Of a DNA stretch of 8,969 nt, positions 1 to 6,244 are shown piece after piece. Numbering within the stretch: the stretch's first letter is position 1; each line of letters begins with the position of its first letter. Source of the DNA: Anaeromyxobacter sp. (GTDB lineage: Bacteria > Myxococcota > Myxococcia > Myxococcales > Anaeromyxobacteraceae); NCBI GenBank assembly GCA_020028115.1, contig JAHWYA010000044.1, positions 1-8,969 on the forward strand, in the 5' to 3' direction. Both the position numbers and the translations under genes were made by a program. Below the pieces are notes generated by a model. It was not told the origin of the DNA. It did not search any database and saw only the letters and a list, made by a program, of their open reading frames with translations.

Positions 1-178
1 AGACCGCGACCGCGTCGAGCGTGGGGCGGTCGATCACGTCGATCGGGTACTCGCGGCTCGTGCTCCCGTCGACGCGCCGGTTCCGGGCGCGCAGCCGTCG
101 CAGCCTCAGGAACCCCTCGTCGCAGCGGGCGCGGGCGGTGTAGTCCTCGACGATCTCGATGGCTTTCACCTCGGGCAT
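1..178 (-). CDS. N-terminal fragment, possible NUDIX-type hydrolase (runs off left edge)
   Basis: The first 59 codons of a minus-strand gene are visible and the rest lies outside the window. The N-terminus begins MPEVKAIEIVEDYTARARC and continues with a charged stretch containing EGFLRLRRLRARN, then SREYPIDVIDRP and LDAVAV at the edge. This layout (an acidic 'EGFL' strand, an Arg-rich strand, then a 'D..DRP.LDAVAV' strand) resembles what I recall of the N-terminal part preceding the catalytic core in NUDIX hydrolases of deltaproteobacteria. The diagnostic GX5EX7REUXEEXGU box would lie outside the window, so the family call is tentative. The ATG at 178 is preceded in frame by GTG codons at 181 and 193. 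The GTG at 193 has a slightly more purine-rich upstream sequence, so the true start could be five codons earlier. The gene is divergent from the ferritin-like gene and the two may share the intervening regulatory DNA. I am sure it is coding in this frame but much less sure of the function. Confidence 0.5.
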   Translation of the reverse strand, partial: MPEVKAIEIVEDYTARARCDEGFLRLRRLRARNRRVDGSTSREYPIDVIDRPTLDAVAV

Positions 179-290
179 CACGGGAGAGTGCACCGCCTGC
201 CCGGCGCGCGCCACCCCGGGCGCCCGTGCCCCGTGGAGGGGCGTGACGCCCGGGACGCGGCACCCCAGCTTGTTCGTCGGAGGGAGGAAC
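179..290. promoter_or_regulatory. Divergent intergenic region with nested inverted repeats
   Basis: This 112-base gap separates the starts of two divergent genes and must hold both promoters unless transcription enters from outside. It contains a perfect 13-base odd palindrome, GGGCGTGACGCCC (239-251), and a wider 8-base inverted repeat, CCCGGGCG (215-222) with CGCCCGGG (247-254), which overlaps the palindrome's right arm. The ribosome binding site of the plus-strand gene, GGAGG at 279-283, lies seven bases before its GTG, with a second GGGAGG at 282-287. I see no convincing -35/-10 pair in either direction. The repeats could be an operator or a leader hairpin, but GC-rich DNA produces such repeats by chance. 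Confidence 0.4.
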
Positions 291-752
291 GTGTTCTCGC
301 CGCAGCTCGTCACGGAGCTCTCGCGCCTCGTGGCCATGGAAGTCGACGCCGTCCGCGCGTACGAGAACGCGCTCGCGCTGGTGCCGCCGGGCCCGATCCG
401 GGACGAGCTCGTCGTCATCGGGCGGGAGCACCGCGCCCACGCCGACGCCCTGCGCGGCGAGATCGCGCACCGCGGGTACCTGCCCCCGGCGATCACCTCG
501 TCGATCGAGGGCGTCGTACTCGGCGGGCTCGGGTCGTCGCCGCAGCCGCACGGCGAGGAGGAGGTGCTCGCGGCGGTGCGCGCGAACGAGCACCTCGCCT
601 CGGCGCTCTACGGCCGACTCCTCGCGAAGGGCCCCCCCGACGGCGCCCGCGAGCTCGTCGAGCGCCTGCGCGCGGAGGCGGAGCGCCACCGCTCGTGGGC
701 CGAGCGGACGCTCGCGCGGCGGAGCTGGGAGTCCTCGGGGACGAGCGCCTAG
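291..752 (+). CDS. Ferritin-like four-helix protein (possibly DUF2383 type)
   Basis: This 153-residue soluble protein looks like a small ferritin-like four-helix bundle. Members of this superfamily bind a diiron centre between helices and act in iron or oxidative-stress handling, but the exact activity here is unknown. Four amphipathic helices are apparent: about residues 4-30 (E17 and D19 in EVDAVRAYENAL), 36-60 (REHRAHADAL, with E46, H47 and H50), 89-112 (ANEHLASALYGRLL, with E100 and H101) and 116-142 (AEAERHRSWAERTL, with E129, E131 and H133). One acid on helices 1 and 3 and acid plus His on helices 2 and 4 is the ferritin-like logic. However, the pairs here are spaced E-x3-H rather than the usual E-x2-H. 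The GTG at 291 was chosen because GGAGG at 279-283 lies seven bases upstream. The frame is open further upstream (an in-frame TTG at 270 and an ATG at 159), but that part reads as non-protein-like and lies antisense to the neighbouring gene. There is no signal peptide. The gene converges with the lipoprotein gene 25 bases downstream. Confidence 0.7.
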   Translation: MFSPQLVTELSRLVAMEVDAVRAYENALALVPPGPIRDELVVIGREHRAHADALRGEIAHRGYLPPAITSSIEGVVLGGLGSSPQPHGEEEVLAAVRANEHLASALYGRLLAKGPPDGARELVERLRAEAERHRSWAERTLARRSWESSGTSA

Positions 753-777
753 AGGATCCGGCGCCGGCTCCGCCGCC

Positions 778-1251
778 TCATGGGCCGGAACTCGATGCGC
801 CGCGGTCCGTCGCCTGCCCAGCGACGACGTGGGCGTTGTACGCCTCCACCGCTCTCCTGTGCTCCCCCTCGGCGGCGCGGGAGAGGTAGTACCAGGCGAT
901 CGTCGAGAGCGCGCTTCCCCCGAGCCATATCAGCCCTTCACGCGAGTCCCGTGCCGCGAACACACCTCCCAGTGATACCGCCGCGAGCAGCGAGAAGGCC
1001 CCCGCGGTCCTTCCCCCGTCGTACGACTTGACCGATCGTTCCCTCGTGTCGGGGAAGGCGAGCAACCGAGCGTCGAGCTCCACCCGGTTCACCTCGCGCC
1101 CATCCTGCCGGTACCCACCTCGCTCGATCAGGACTGGCTTCGCAGGATCGAGCGTCGGGTAGGGAGGAGCCCGGGCCGTCGCGCACGCGGCGAGCACCAC
1201 GGACGACAAGGTCAGCAGCAGGATCCTCAGCAGCAGGATCCTGCCGCGCAT
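778..1251 (-). CDS. Small lipoprotein of unknown function
   Basis: This 157-residue protein has a clear lipoprotein signal: MRGR, a hydrophobic stretch over residues 5-20, and a lipobox L20-A21-A22-C23, so it should be lipidated at C23 by Lgt and cleaved by signal peptidase II. The mature start, ATARAPPYPTLDPAKP, is a Pro-rich tether. Residues 42-80 are polar and charged (GGYRQDGREVNRVELDARLL). Two further hydrophobic segments follow at about 84-100 (GAFSLLAAVSLGGVFAA) and 107-124 (GLIWLGGSALSTIAWYYL), separated by a short charged turn. The C-terminal tail is polar (EHRRAVEAYNAH). I do not recognise the family. The ATG at 1251 was chosen because GGGGAG lies a few bases upstream and it puts the hydrophobic core right after MRGR. 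An in-frame ATG at 1311, preceded by GAGGAG, would add 20 residues (MIRGCARRACLRSG...) and cannot be excluded. The gene converges with the ferritin-like gene. It lies downstream of acnB on the same strand but beyond acnB's terminator and about 350 bases away, so it is probably transcribed separately. Confidence 0.75.
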   Translation of the reverse strand: MRGRILLLRILLLTLSSVVLAACATARAPPYPTLDPAKPVLIERGGYRQDGREVNRVELDARLLAFPDTRERSVKSYDGGRTAGAFSLLAAVSLGGVFAARDSREGLIWLGGSALSTIAWYYLSRAAEGEHRRAVEAYNAHVVAGQATDRGASSSGP

Positions 1252-1552
1252 GCTCTCCCCATCATGCGGGCCAGAACGCAAACACGCGCGCCGTGCGCAT
1301 CCCCGAATCATCCTCGCTCCTCGCGGTGGACGGCTGGTCCCCGGCGAGCGACCGCCGCTCGTCTGAGCTGCCGCCCAGCGGGTCTCGGTCGTACAGCCGA
1401 CCACCCGCCGCAGCCGAAGTGGACGCCCCCGAACCGCCGGTCGACTGTGTCTGCTTCTTCCCCAGCAGGTTTGAAAGAAGAGATCAATCACGAGCGCTCG
1501 CGCGCGGCGAGGGGGCGAGGCGGTGGCCCCGGGTGGCCGGGCCCCATGAGAA
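1252..1552. other. Non-coding stretch between acnB terminator and lipoprotein gene
   Basis: These 301 bases hold no convincing gene. Open frames crossing them have no ribosome binding site and unnatural Arg/Pro/Ser-rich content. The segment around 1440-1495 is less GC-rich than its surroundings and contains short direct and inverted repeats of the CTTCTT/AAGAAG type, including CTGCT (1451-1455 region) with AGCAG eight bases later. This is the likeliest place for the lipoprotein promoter, but I could not match a -35/-10 pair. Around 1525-1547 there is an imperfect GC-only hairpin (GGCCCGG against CCGGGGCC on the minus strand) just beyond the acnB terminator, which may reinforce it. Confidence 0.4.
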
Positions 1553-1582
1553 GGGCCGCGCCCCCCGACGGGAGCGCGGCCC
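1553..1582 (-). terminator. Hairpin terminator of acnB
   Basis: A perfect 9-base-pair stem, GGGCCGCGC (1553-1561) with GCGCGGCCC (1574-1582), encloses a 12-base loop, and the flanking A/T bases can add one more pair. On the minus strand it begins 22 bases after the acnB stop codon and is followed by TTCTC, a short and weak U-rich tail. The position and stem strength fit an intrinsic terminator, though the U tract is poor, as is common in very GC-rich genomes. Confidence 0.7.
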
Positions 1583-1604
1583 TGAGACCTTCGCGCGGCG
1601 GTCG

Positions 1605-4169
1605 CTACGCGACCACTCGCAGCTTCTTCCCCTCGGGCGCGTACCCGGCCAGCTCGTCGAACTGGAGGTAGCGGTACACCTTGTCCGCCTTCGGGGCGAT
1701 CTTCTCGGCGAACGCCTTGAAGTACTCCTCCTTCGTCGGGAGGCGGCCGAGGTTCGCCGCGACCGCGCCGAGCTCCGCCGACCCGAGGAACACCTTCGCG
1801 CCGTTGCCGATCCGGTCGTCGAAGTTGCGCGTCGAGGTCGAGAAGACGTTCGTCGCGTCGGGGACGCGCGCCTGGTTGCCCATGCAGAGCGAGCAGCCGG
1901 CGATCTCGATCCGGGCGCCGATCGCGCTGTAGGTCGAGAAGTACGACTCGTCCTTGAGCTGCTGCTGGTCCATCCGCGTCGGCGGGCAGATCCAGGTGCG
2001 GACCGCCGGGTTGAACTTCTGCCCCTTCCAGATCTCGCCGGCGGCGCGGAAGTGGCCGATGTTCGTCATGCACGAGCCGAGGAACACGTCGTCGATCTTC
2101 GTGTTCTGGACCTCGGTGAGCACCTTCACGTCGTCCGGGTCGTTCGGACAGGCGAGGATCGGCTCGGTGATCTCGGCGAGGTCGATCTCGACGACCGCGG
2201 CGTACTCGGCGTTCGCGTCCGCCCCGAGGAGCTGGGGCTTCTTGAGCCACTTCTCCACCGCGGCGATGCGGCCCTCGAGCGTCTTCTTGTCGCCGTAGCC
2301 GTCGGCGATCATCTTCTTCATGAGCGCGACGTTGGAGCGGAGGTACGTCGCGACGGTCTTCTCCGACAGCTTGATCGCGGCCGCGGCGGCGGAGCGCTCG
2401 GCGGCGGCGTCGGTGAGCTCGAAGGCCTGCTCGACGGTGAGGTCCGGGAGCCCCTCCATCTCGAGGATCCGGCCGTTGAAGACGTTCTTCTTGTTCTTCT
2501 TAGGCACGGTGAGGAGGCCCTGCTTGATCGCCCAGAGCGGGATCGCGTTCACCACGTCACGCAGCGTGATGCCCGGGTTGAGCTTCCCCTTGAACCGGAC
2601 CAGGACCGACTCCGGCATGTCGAGGGGCATGAAGCCGAGGGCGCCCGCGAAGGCGACGAGGCCCGAGCCCGCCGGGAACGAGATCCCGATGGGGAACCGG
2701 GTGTGCGAGTCGCCGCCCGTCCCGACGGTGTCGGGGAGGAGGAGGCGGTTCAGCCAGGAGTGGATGACGCCGTCGCCCGGCCGGAGCGGCACGCCGCCGC
2801 GGGCCTGCACGAAGCCCGGCAGCGTCTGGTGCATCTTCACGTCGGCCGCCTTCGGGTAGGCCGCCGTGTGGCAGAACGACTGCATGAACATGGGCGCCAG
2901 GAACTTGAGGCAGGCGAGCTCCTTCAGCTCGTCCGCCGTCATCGGGCCGGTCGTGTCCTGCGAGCCGACGGTCGTCATCTTCGGCTCGTAGTAGCCGCCG
3001 GGGAGGACGCCCGGGAGGCCGCAGGCCTTGCCGACCATCTTCTGCGCGAGCGTGTAGCCCTGGCCCGCCTTCGGGGCGGGGTTCACGACCTTCGCGAAGA
3101 GGTCCTTCGGCCCCTTCTTCGTGAGCTTCTGCGCCTTGTCGGTGAGGGCGCGGCCGATGGTGAGCGGGATGCGGCCGCCCGCGCGGAACTCGTCGCCGAG
3201 GGTCGCCGGCGCGAGCTTGAAGGTGGAGAGCACCTCGCCCGCCTCGGTCCGGAGCTCGCCCTTCACCGTGTCGACCACGACGAGGTCGCCGGTCTTGAGC
3301 TTCGTGACGTCCGCCTTGATCGGGAGCGCGCCCGAGTCCTGGGCCGTGGCGAAGAAGATCGGCGCGATGACGCCGCCGATGATCACGCCGCCGCGCTTCT
3401 TGTTCGGGACGAAGGGGATGTCGTCGCCGATGTGCCACTGCACGCTGTTGCACGCGGACTTGCGGGACGAGCCGGTGCCGACGACGTCGCCGACGAACGC
3501 GACCTGGAAGCCCTGGGCGCGGAACTCGGCGATCTTGGCGAGGCCGCCCGGGAACCGGGTCTTGCCCATCGCCTGCGCGTGGAGCGGGATGTCGGGGCGC
3601 GTGGAGGCGTCGCCGGCCGGGGAGAAGTCGTCGGTGTTGATCTCGCCGTCGACCTTGAAGACCTTCACCTTCACGGTCGCGGGGACGCCGGGCTTCGACG
3701 TGAACCACTCGGCGTTCGCCCAGGACTCGAGCACGGCCTTCGCGGCGGCGTTCTTCGCCTTGGCGAGGGCGGCGACGTCGTCGAACGCGTCGTACACGTA
3801 GGTGATGCCCTTCAGCGCCTTCGCGGCGTCATCGGCGAGCGCCTTGTTACGAAGTCCTGCGACGAGCGGCGGGACGTTGTAGCCGCCGCCCATCGTGCCG
3901 AGCAGCTCGACCGCCTTCTGCTTGTCGATGAGGGGGGACTTCTTCGTCCCCTTCACGATCTCGGCGAGGAACGCGGCCTTCACCTCCGCGGCGGGATCCA
4001 CGCCCGGGGAGACCCGGCTGGAGATGAGGTCGAGGAGGAACTCCTCCTTCCCCTTCGGCGGCTTCTGCAGGAGCTTCACCAGCTCGCGCGTCTGCTCGGG
4101 GTCGAGCGGCTTCGGGGGGACGCCGAGCGCCTTCCGCTCCTCGACGGACTTCATGTAAGCCTCGATCAC
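1605..4169 (-). CDS. acnB: Aconitate hydratase B (AcnB)
   Basis: AcnB isomerises citrate to isocitrate through cis-aconitate in the TCA cycle; the family also acts on 2-methylisocitrate. It is a cytosolic [4Fe-4S] enzyme. The 854 residues compare with 865 in E. coli AcnB, and the sequence follows that protein throughout. Order: an N-terminal HEAT-like helical domain (about 1-160), the swivel domain characteristic of AcnB (about 165-370; [17 protein letters not shown] at 173-189 and [13 protein letters not shown] at 227-239), then the catalytic domains ([11 protein letters not shown] at 401-411, SFCHTAAYP at 431-439, [10 protein letters not shown] at 486-495). The cluster ligands are C700 ([13 protein letters not shown]) and C759 and C762 (CSLCMGNQA). 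Their 59- and 3-residue spacings equal those of the E. coli ligands. The start is GTG at 4169, preceded by AAGGAGGA with AGGAGG five bases upstream. An extended -10 promoter is recognisable upstream and a hairpin terminator downstream, so acnB is probably monocistronic. The protein is Lys-rich (76 Lys by my count) unlike its Arg-rich neighbours. No key residue appears to be missing. Confidence 0.98.
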   Translation of the reverse strand: MIEAYMKSVEERKALGVPPKPLDPEQTRELVKLLQKPPKGKEEFLLDLISSRVSPGVDPAAEVKAAFLAEIVKGTKKSPLIDKQKAVELLGTMGGGYNVPPLVAGLRNKALADDAAKALKGITYVYDAFDDVAALAKAKNAAAKAVLESWANAEWFTSKPGVPATVKVKVFKVDGEINTDDFSPAGDASTRPDIPLHAQAMGKTRFPGGLAKIAEFRAQGFQVAFVGDVVGTGSSRKSACNSVQWHIGDDIPFVPNKKRGGVIIGGVIAPIFFATAQDSGALPIKADVTKLKTGDLVVVDTVKGELRTEAGEVLSTFKLAPATLGDEFRAGGRIPLTIGRALTDKAQKLTKKGPKDLFAKVVNPAPKAGQGYTLAQKMVGKACGLPGVLPGGYYEPKMTTVGSQDTTGPMTADELKELACLKFLAPMFMQSFCHTAAYPKAADVKMHQTLPGFVQARGGVPLRPGDGVIHSWLNRLLLPDTVGTGGDSHTRFPIGISFPAGSGLVAFAGALGFMPLDMPESVLVRFKGKLNPGITLRDVVNAIPLWAIKQGLLTVPKKNKKNVFNGRILEMEGLPDLTVEQAFELTDAAAERSAAAAAIKLSEKTVATYLRSNVALMKKMIADGYGDKKTLEGRIAAVEKWLKKPQLLGADANAEYAAVVEIDLAEITEPILACPNDPDDVKVLTEVQNTKIDDVFLGSCMTNIGHFRAAGEIWKGQKFNPAVRTWICPPTRMDQQQLKDESYFSTYSAIGARIEIAGCSLCMGNQARVPDATNVFSTSTRNFDDRIGNGAKVFLGSAELGAVAANLGRLPTKEEYFKAFAEKIAPKADKVYRYLQFDELAGYAPEGKKLRVVA

Positions 4170-4221
4170 GGGCTCCTCCTTCGTTCCGGTGCTGCGGATG
4201 GGGAAGTCGAAAAAGCGATGC

Positions 4222-4251
4222 CGTATATCACGCCGGAGGGGTGGGTGTCAG
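4222..4251 (-). promoter_or_regulatory. Predicted sigma70-type promoter of acnB
   Basis: On the minus strand CTGACA (4251-4246; five of six match TTGACA) is followed after 18 bases by TATACG (4227-4222; first four bases of TATAAT). TG precedes it with one base between, giving an extended -10 (TGATATACG). Transcription would start near 4215, leaving a leader of about 45 bases before the GTG at 4169. This is one of the few AT-containing patches in an otherwise GC-only region, which supports the call. Confidence 0.65.
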
Positions 4252-4325
4252 CCGAAGGGATGCCCGGATTCCCCCGTCCGAACGCGCTTTTACGGGACCT
4301 GACCGGTCCACGTTGCGCCGCGGCG

Positions 4326-4420
4326 CGCCGGCGGCCCCCGGCGTCGCGGAGACCCCCTCTCCGCGCGTGGAGGTTCCCGGACGGACGAGGGTTTGGCACA
4401 CTCGGCCCCGGGGGAGGGGG
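4326..4420 (+). promoter_or_regulatory. Structured leader and ribosome binding site of the hybrid kinase
   Basis: Two perfect hairpins lie back to back upstream of the kinase gene: CGCCGG (4326-4331) with CCGGCG (4338-4343), and CGCGGAGA (4345-4352) with TCTCCGCG (4358-4365) around a loop of five C. The ribosome binding site is a G-rich run with one A (4410-4420), the GGAGG core being at 4413-4417, eight bases before the ATG at 4426. The loop and 3' arm of the second hairpin (4353-4362, CCCCCTCTCC) can pair with 4411-4420 over ten base pairs including one G-U. The hairpin and the pairing that hides the ribosome binding site are therefore mutually exclusive. Whether this region is transcribed depends on the promoter position, which I could not identify. 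Confidence 0.4.
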
Positions 4421-4425
4421 TGCTG

Positions 4426-5982
4426 ATGGAGCCGCTGGGTCAGGGAGGGTCCGGACCGCCGTCCGAGGGACGGGGCGCCCGCGAGGAGCAGTACCGGCTC
4501 GCGCTCGAGGTCGCGGGGCACGTCTACTTCGAGTTCGACCCGCGCTCGCGCCGCACCGTCCTCGGCGCCCCCTGGACCGTGCTCGGCTACGCCGCCGACG
4601 AGCTCTCGGCCTCGATCGACGCCTGGATCGAGCTCGTCCACCCCGACGATCGTGCGCCGCTCGCCGAGGGGATGCGGCGGCAGCACCACGGCGGGAACCC
4701 GATGCACCGGATCGAGTACCGGATGCGGGCGAAGGACGGGTCCTGGCGCGCGGTGCTCGTCTCCACGCGCGCACTCTCGCGCGATCCGGACGGCGTGCCG
4801 CTCCGCACCGCGGGGACCATCACCGACGTGACCGAAGCCCGCGCGCTGCGGGAGCGGGCCACGCAGTCCGAGCGGCTGGCGAGCCTCGGCGCCCTCGCGT
4901 CCGGGGTCGCCCACGCGGTGAACAACCCGCTCGCCTCCGTCGGCTCGGGGCTCCGCGTCCTCCAGGAGGAGCTCGAGCGGGGCGCCGCCGACCCGACCCG
5001 CCTCGCCGCGCGGCTCCCGGAGCTGCGCCAGGCGGCCGCGGACGCCGCGCAGGGGGCGGACCGGGTCCGGGGCGTCGTCCGGGGCCTGCAGCTCTTCTCC
5101 ACGCCGCGCACCGGCGTGGCGCGGGAGGCGGTCGAGGTGCGCGCGGAGCTCGGCGCCGCGCTCGACCTCACGCGGAACGCGATCTCGCAGCGGGCGCGGC
5201 TCACGGTCGACGTCGGGGCGGCGCTGCCGCGCGTCACGGCCGTGCCGGGCGAGCTCGGGCAGGCGTTCGTGAACCTCCTCATGAACGCGGCGGAGGCGAT
5301 CCCCGAGGGCGCCGCCGCCTCGCACGAGGTCCGGGTCGTGGCGCGCGCCGTGGGCGGGCGCGTCGTCGTGGACGTGCAGGACACCGGCGCCGGCATCCGG
5401 CCGGAGCACCTGCCGCGGATCTTCGAGCCGTACTACGAGCGCTCGCCCTCGCCGCCGGGGCTCGGCCTCGCGGTGTGCCACGCGGTCGTGACCGCGGCGG
5501 GCGGGACGCTCGAGGTCCAGAGCGCGCCGGAGCGCGGCTCGATCTTCCGCGTGACCCTCCCCGCCGCGGCGCCGGCCGGGCCCATCGCGAAGACCACCGT
5601 CGCCCCGCCGCGCGGCCGCGTCCTCGTCCTCGACGACGACCCGCTCGTCGGCCGGTCGATGGCGCGGCTCCTCCAGGCCGCGCACGAGGTGACGGTGCTC
5701 GCCTCGCCGGCGGAGGCGCTCGCGCGCGTCGAGCGCGGCGAGCGGTGGGACGCGGTCCTCTGCGACCTCATGATGCCGGAGCTCTCCGGGATGGACGTCG
5801 AGGAGCGGCTCGCGCGGACGGCGCCGGACGTGGTCCCGCGGATCGTCTACCTGACGGGCGGCGCGTTCACCGACCGCGCCCGGAAGTTCCTCGCCGACGG
5901 CCGCCCCTTCCTCGAGAAGCCCGTCGACGCGCAGGCGCTCCGCGACCGCGTCGCGGAGCTCGTCCGGCGCGCCGGAGGGTAG
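4426..5982 (+). CDS. Soluble PAS-histidine kinase-receiver hybrid
   Basis: This 518-residue protein is a cytosolic hybrid sensor kinase. It would autophosphorylate on a His in response to a signal sensed by its PAS domain and pass the phosphate to its own receiver domain. Order: a PAS_3/PAC-like sensor (about 22-141; LGYAADEL, HPDDRAPL, ITDVTEARAL), the HisKA dimerisation domain (about 145-225; phospho-acceptor H163 in GVAHAVNNPLA), a HATPase_c domain (about 270-380; N box N283 and N287, G1 DTGAGI at 319-324, F box IFEPYY, G2 GLGLAV at 345-350), a Pro/Ala linker, and a receiver (about 397-515; acidic pocket D403-D405, phospho-acceptor D447 in CDLMMPE, T477, K498). There are no membrane segments. 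Odd points: the residue after H163 is Ala, where Glu or Asp is usual, and G2 lacks the usual preceding TG. The ATG at 4426 was chosen for the GGAGG eight bases upstream; in-frame GTG at 4420 and TTG at 4393 are less well placed. It is divergent from acnB and convergent with ccoS 22 bases downstream. No cognate response regulator or HPt protein is visible. Confidence 0.92.
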   Translation: MEPLGQGGSGPPSEGRGAREEQYRLALEVAGHVYFEFDPRSRRTVLGAPWTVLGYAADELSASIDAWIELVHPDDRAPLAEGMRRQHHGGNPMHRIEYRMRAKDGSWRAVLVSTRALSRDPDGVPLRTAGTITDVTEARALRERATQSERLASLGALASGVAHAVNNPLASVGSGLRVLQEELERGAADPTRLAARLPELRQAAADAAQGADRVRGVVRGLQLFSTPRTGVAREAVEVRAELGAALDLTRNAISQRARLTVDVGAALPRVTAVPGELGQAFVNLLMNAAEAIPEGAAASHEVRVVARAVGGRVVVDVQDTGAGIRPEHLPRIFEPYYERSPSPPGLGLAVCHAVVTAAGGTLEVQSAPERGSIFRVTLPAAAPAGPIAKTTVAPPRGRVLVLDDDPLVGRSMARLLQAAHEVTVLASPAEALARVERGERWDAVLCDLMMPELSGMDVEERLARTAPDVVPRIVYLTGGAFTDRARKFLADGRPFLEKPVDAQALRDRVAELVRRAGG

Positions 5983-6004
5983 CGAGCCGGGACGCGCGAG
6001 GGGT

Positions 6005-6199
6005 TCATCCTTCCGGCGGCTCCCGCGGTCCCTGCGGCCGGCCCTTCCCCGCCGGCCGCTCCCCCTCGTCGTCCTCGAGCATCCGGTACTTCGGGCCCTC
6101 GGGATCCTCGTACTGTCCGCTCTTCACGGTCCAGACGAAGAAGAGCCAGGCGGCGAGGCCGAGGGCGAGCGAGAGCCCGATGAGGAGGCCGAGGGACAC
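6005..6199 (-). CDS. ccoS: CcoS, cbb3-type cytochrome oxidase assembly protein
   Basis: This 64-residue protein has one N-terminal membrane helix (about residues 3-24, rich in Leu/Ala/Gly and ending AAWLFFVWTV) followed at once by KSGQYEDPEGPKYRMLEDD. That matches the CcoS/FixS signature (SGQ[FY]DD, then [DE]xPAxR[IM]LxDD). CcoS is a small inner-membrane factor required for maturation of cbb3-type cytochrome c oxidase, where it works with the copper-exporting ATPase CcoI. The last roughly 20 residues (GERPAGKGRPQGPREPPEG) are a polar Pro/Gly/charged tail that many CcoS proteins lack. The start is GTG at 6199. No strong Shine-Dalgarno sequence is visible, so translation may be weak or coupled. 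The gene lies 45 bases downstream of the trehalose gene on the same strand, and a P1B copper ATPase lies upstream of that, so the classical ccoI-ccoS pair appears to be split. The 3' coding end contains a perfect 9-base-pair inverted repeat. Confidence 0.88.
   Translation of the reverse strand: MSLGLLIGLSLALGLAAWLFFVWTVKSGQYEDPEGPKYRMLEDDEGERPAGKGRPQGPREPPEG
6034..6059. repeat. Perfect 9-bp inverted repeat within ccoS 3' end
   Basis: GCGGCCGGC (6034-6042) is matched by GCCGGCCGC (6051-6059) across an 8-base loop. It lies inside the ccoS tail codons and 51 bases past the stop of the convergent kinase gene. On the plus strand it could stop or protect the kinase transcript, but there is no U tract (TCCCCCT follows), so a classic intrinsic terminator is doubtful. 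Confidence 0.5.
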
Positions 6200-6244
6200 G
6201 GTGGTCCGGCAATGTAGCAGCCGCCGCGACCCGCCGCCGGGCGG

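Noticed and set aside
159..290. Extension of the ferritin-like protein upstream to an ATG at 159
   Set aside because: The extra 44 residues are Cys/Arg/Pro-rich, overlap the divergent gene's coding start, and have no ribosome binding site. GTG at 291 has GGAGG at ideal distance.
753..777. GC-rich repeat (CGGCG with CGCCG) between the two convergent genes as a bidirectional terminator
   Set aside because: The stem is only five base pairs, with no T run on either side and only 25 bases available. It cannot be distinguished from chance.
1252..1552. tRNA or other structured RNA gene in the acnB-lipoprotein gap
   Set aside because: No cloverleaf, no GTTCRA-type T-arm sequence and no conserved RNA motif was found, only short GC-rich repeats.
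4394..4409. TGGCAC-containing sequence before the kinase, resembling a sigma54 -24 element
   Set aside because: The required GC at the -12 position is absent (CC instead) and no TTGC follows, so the spacing rule fails.
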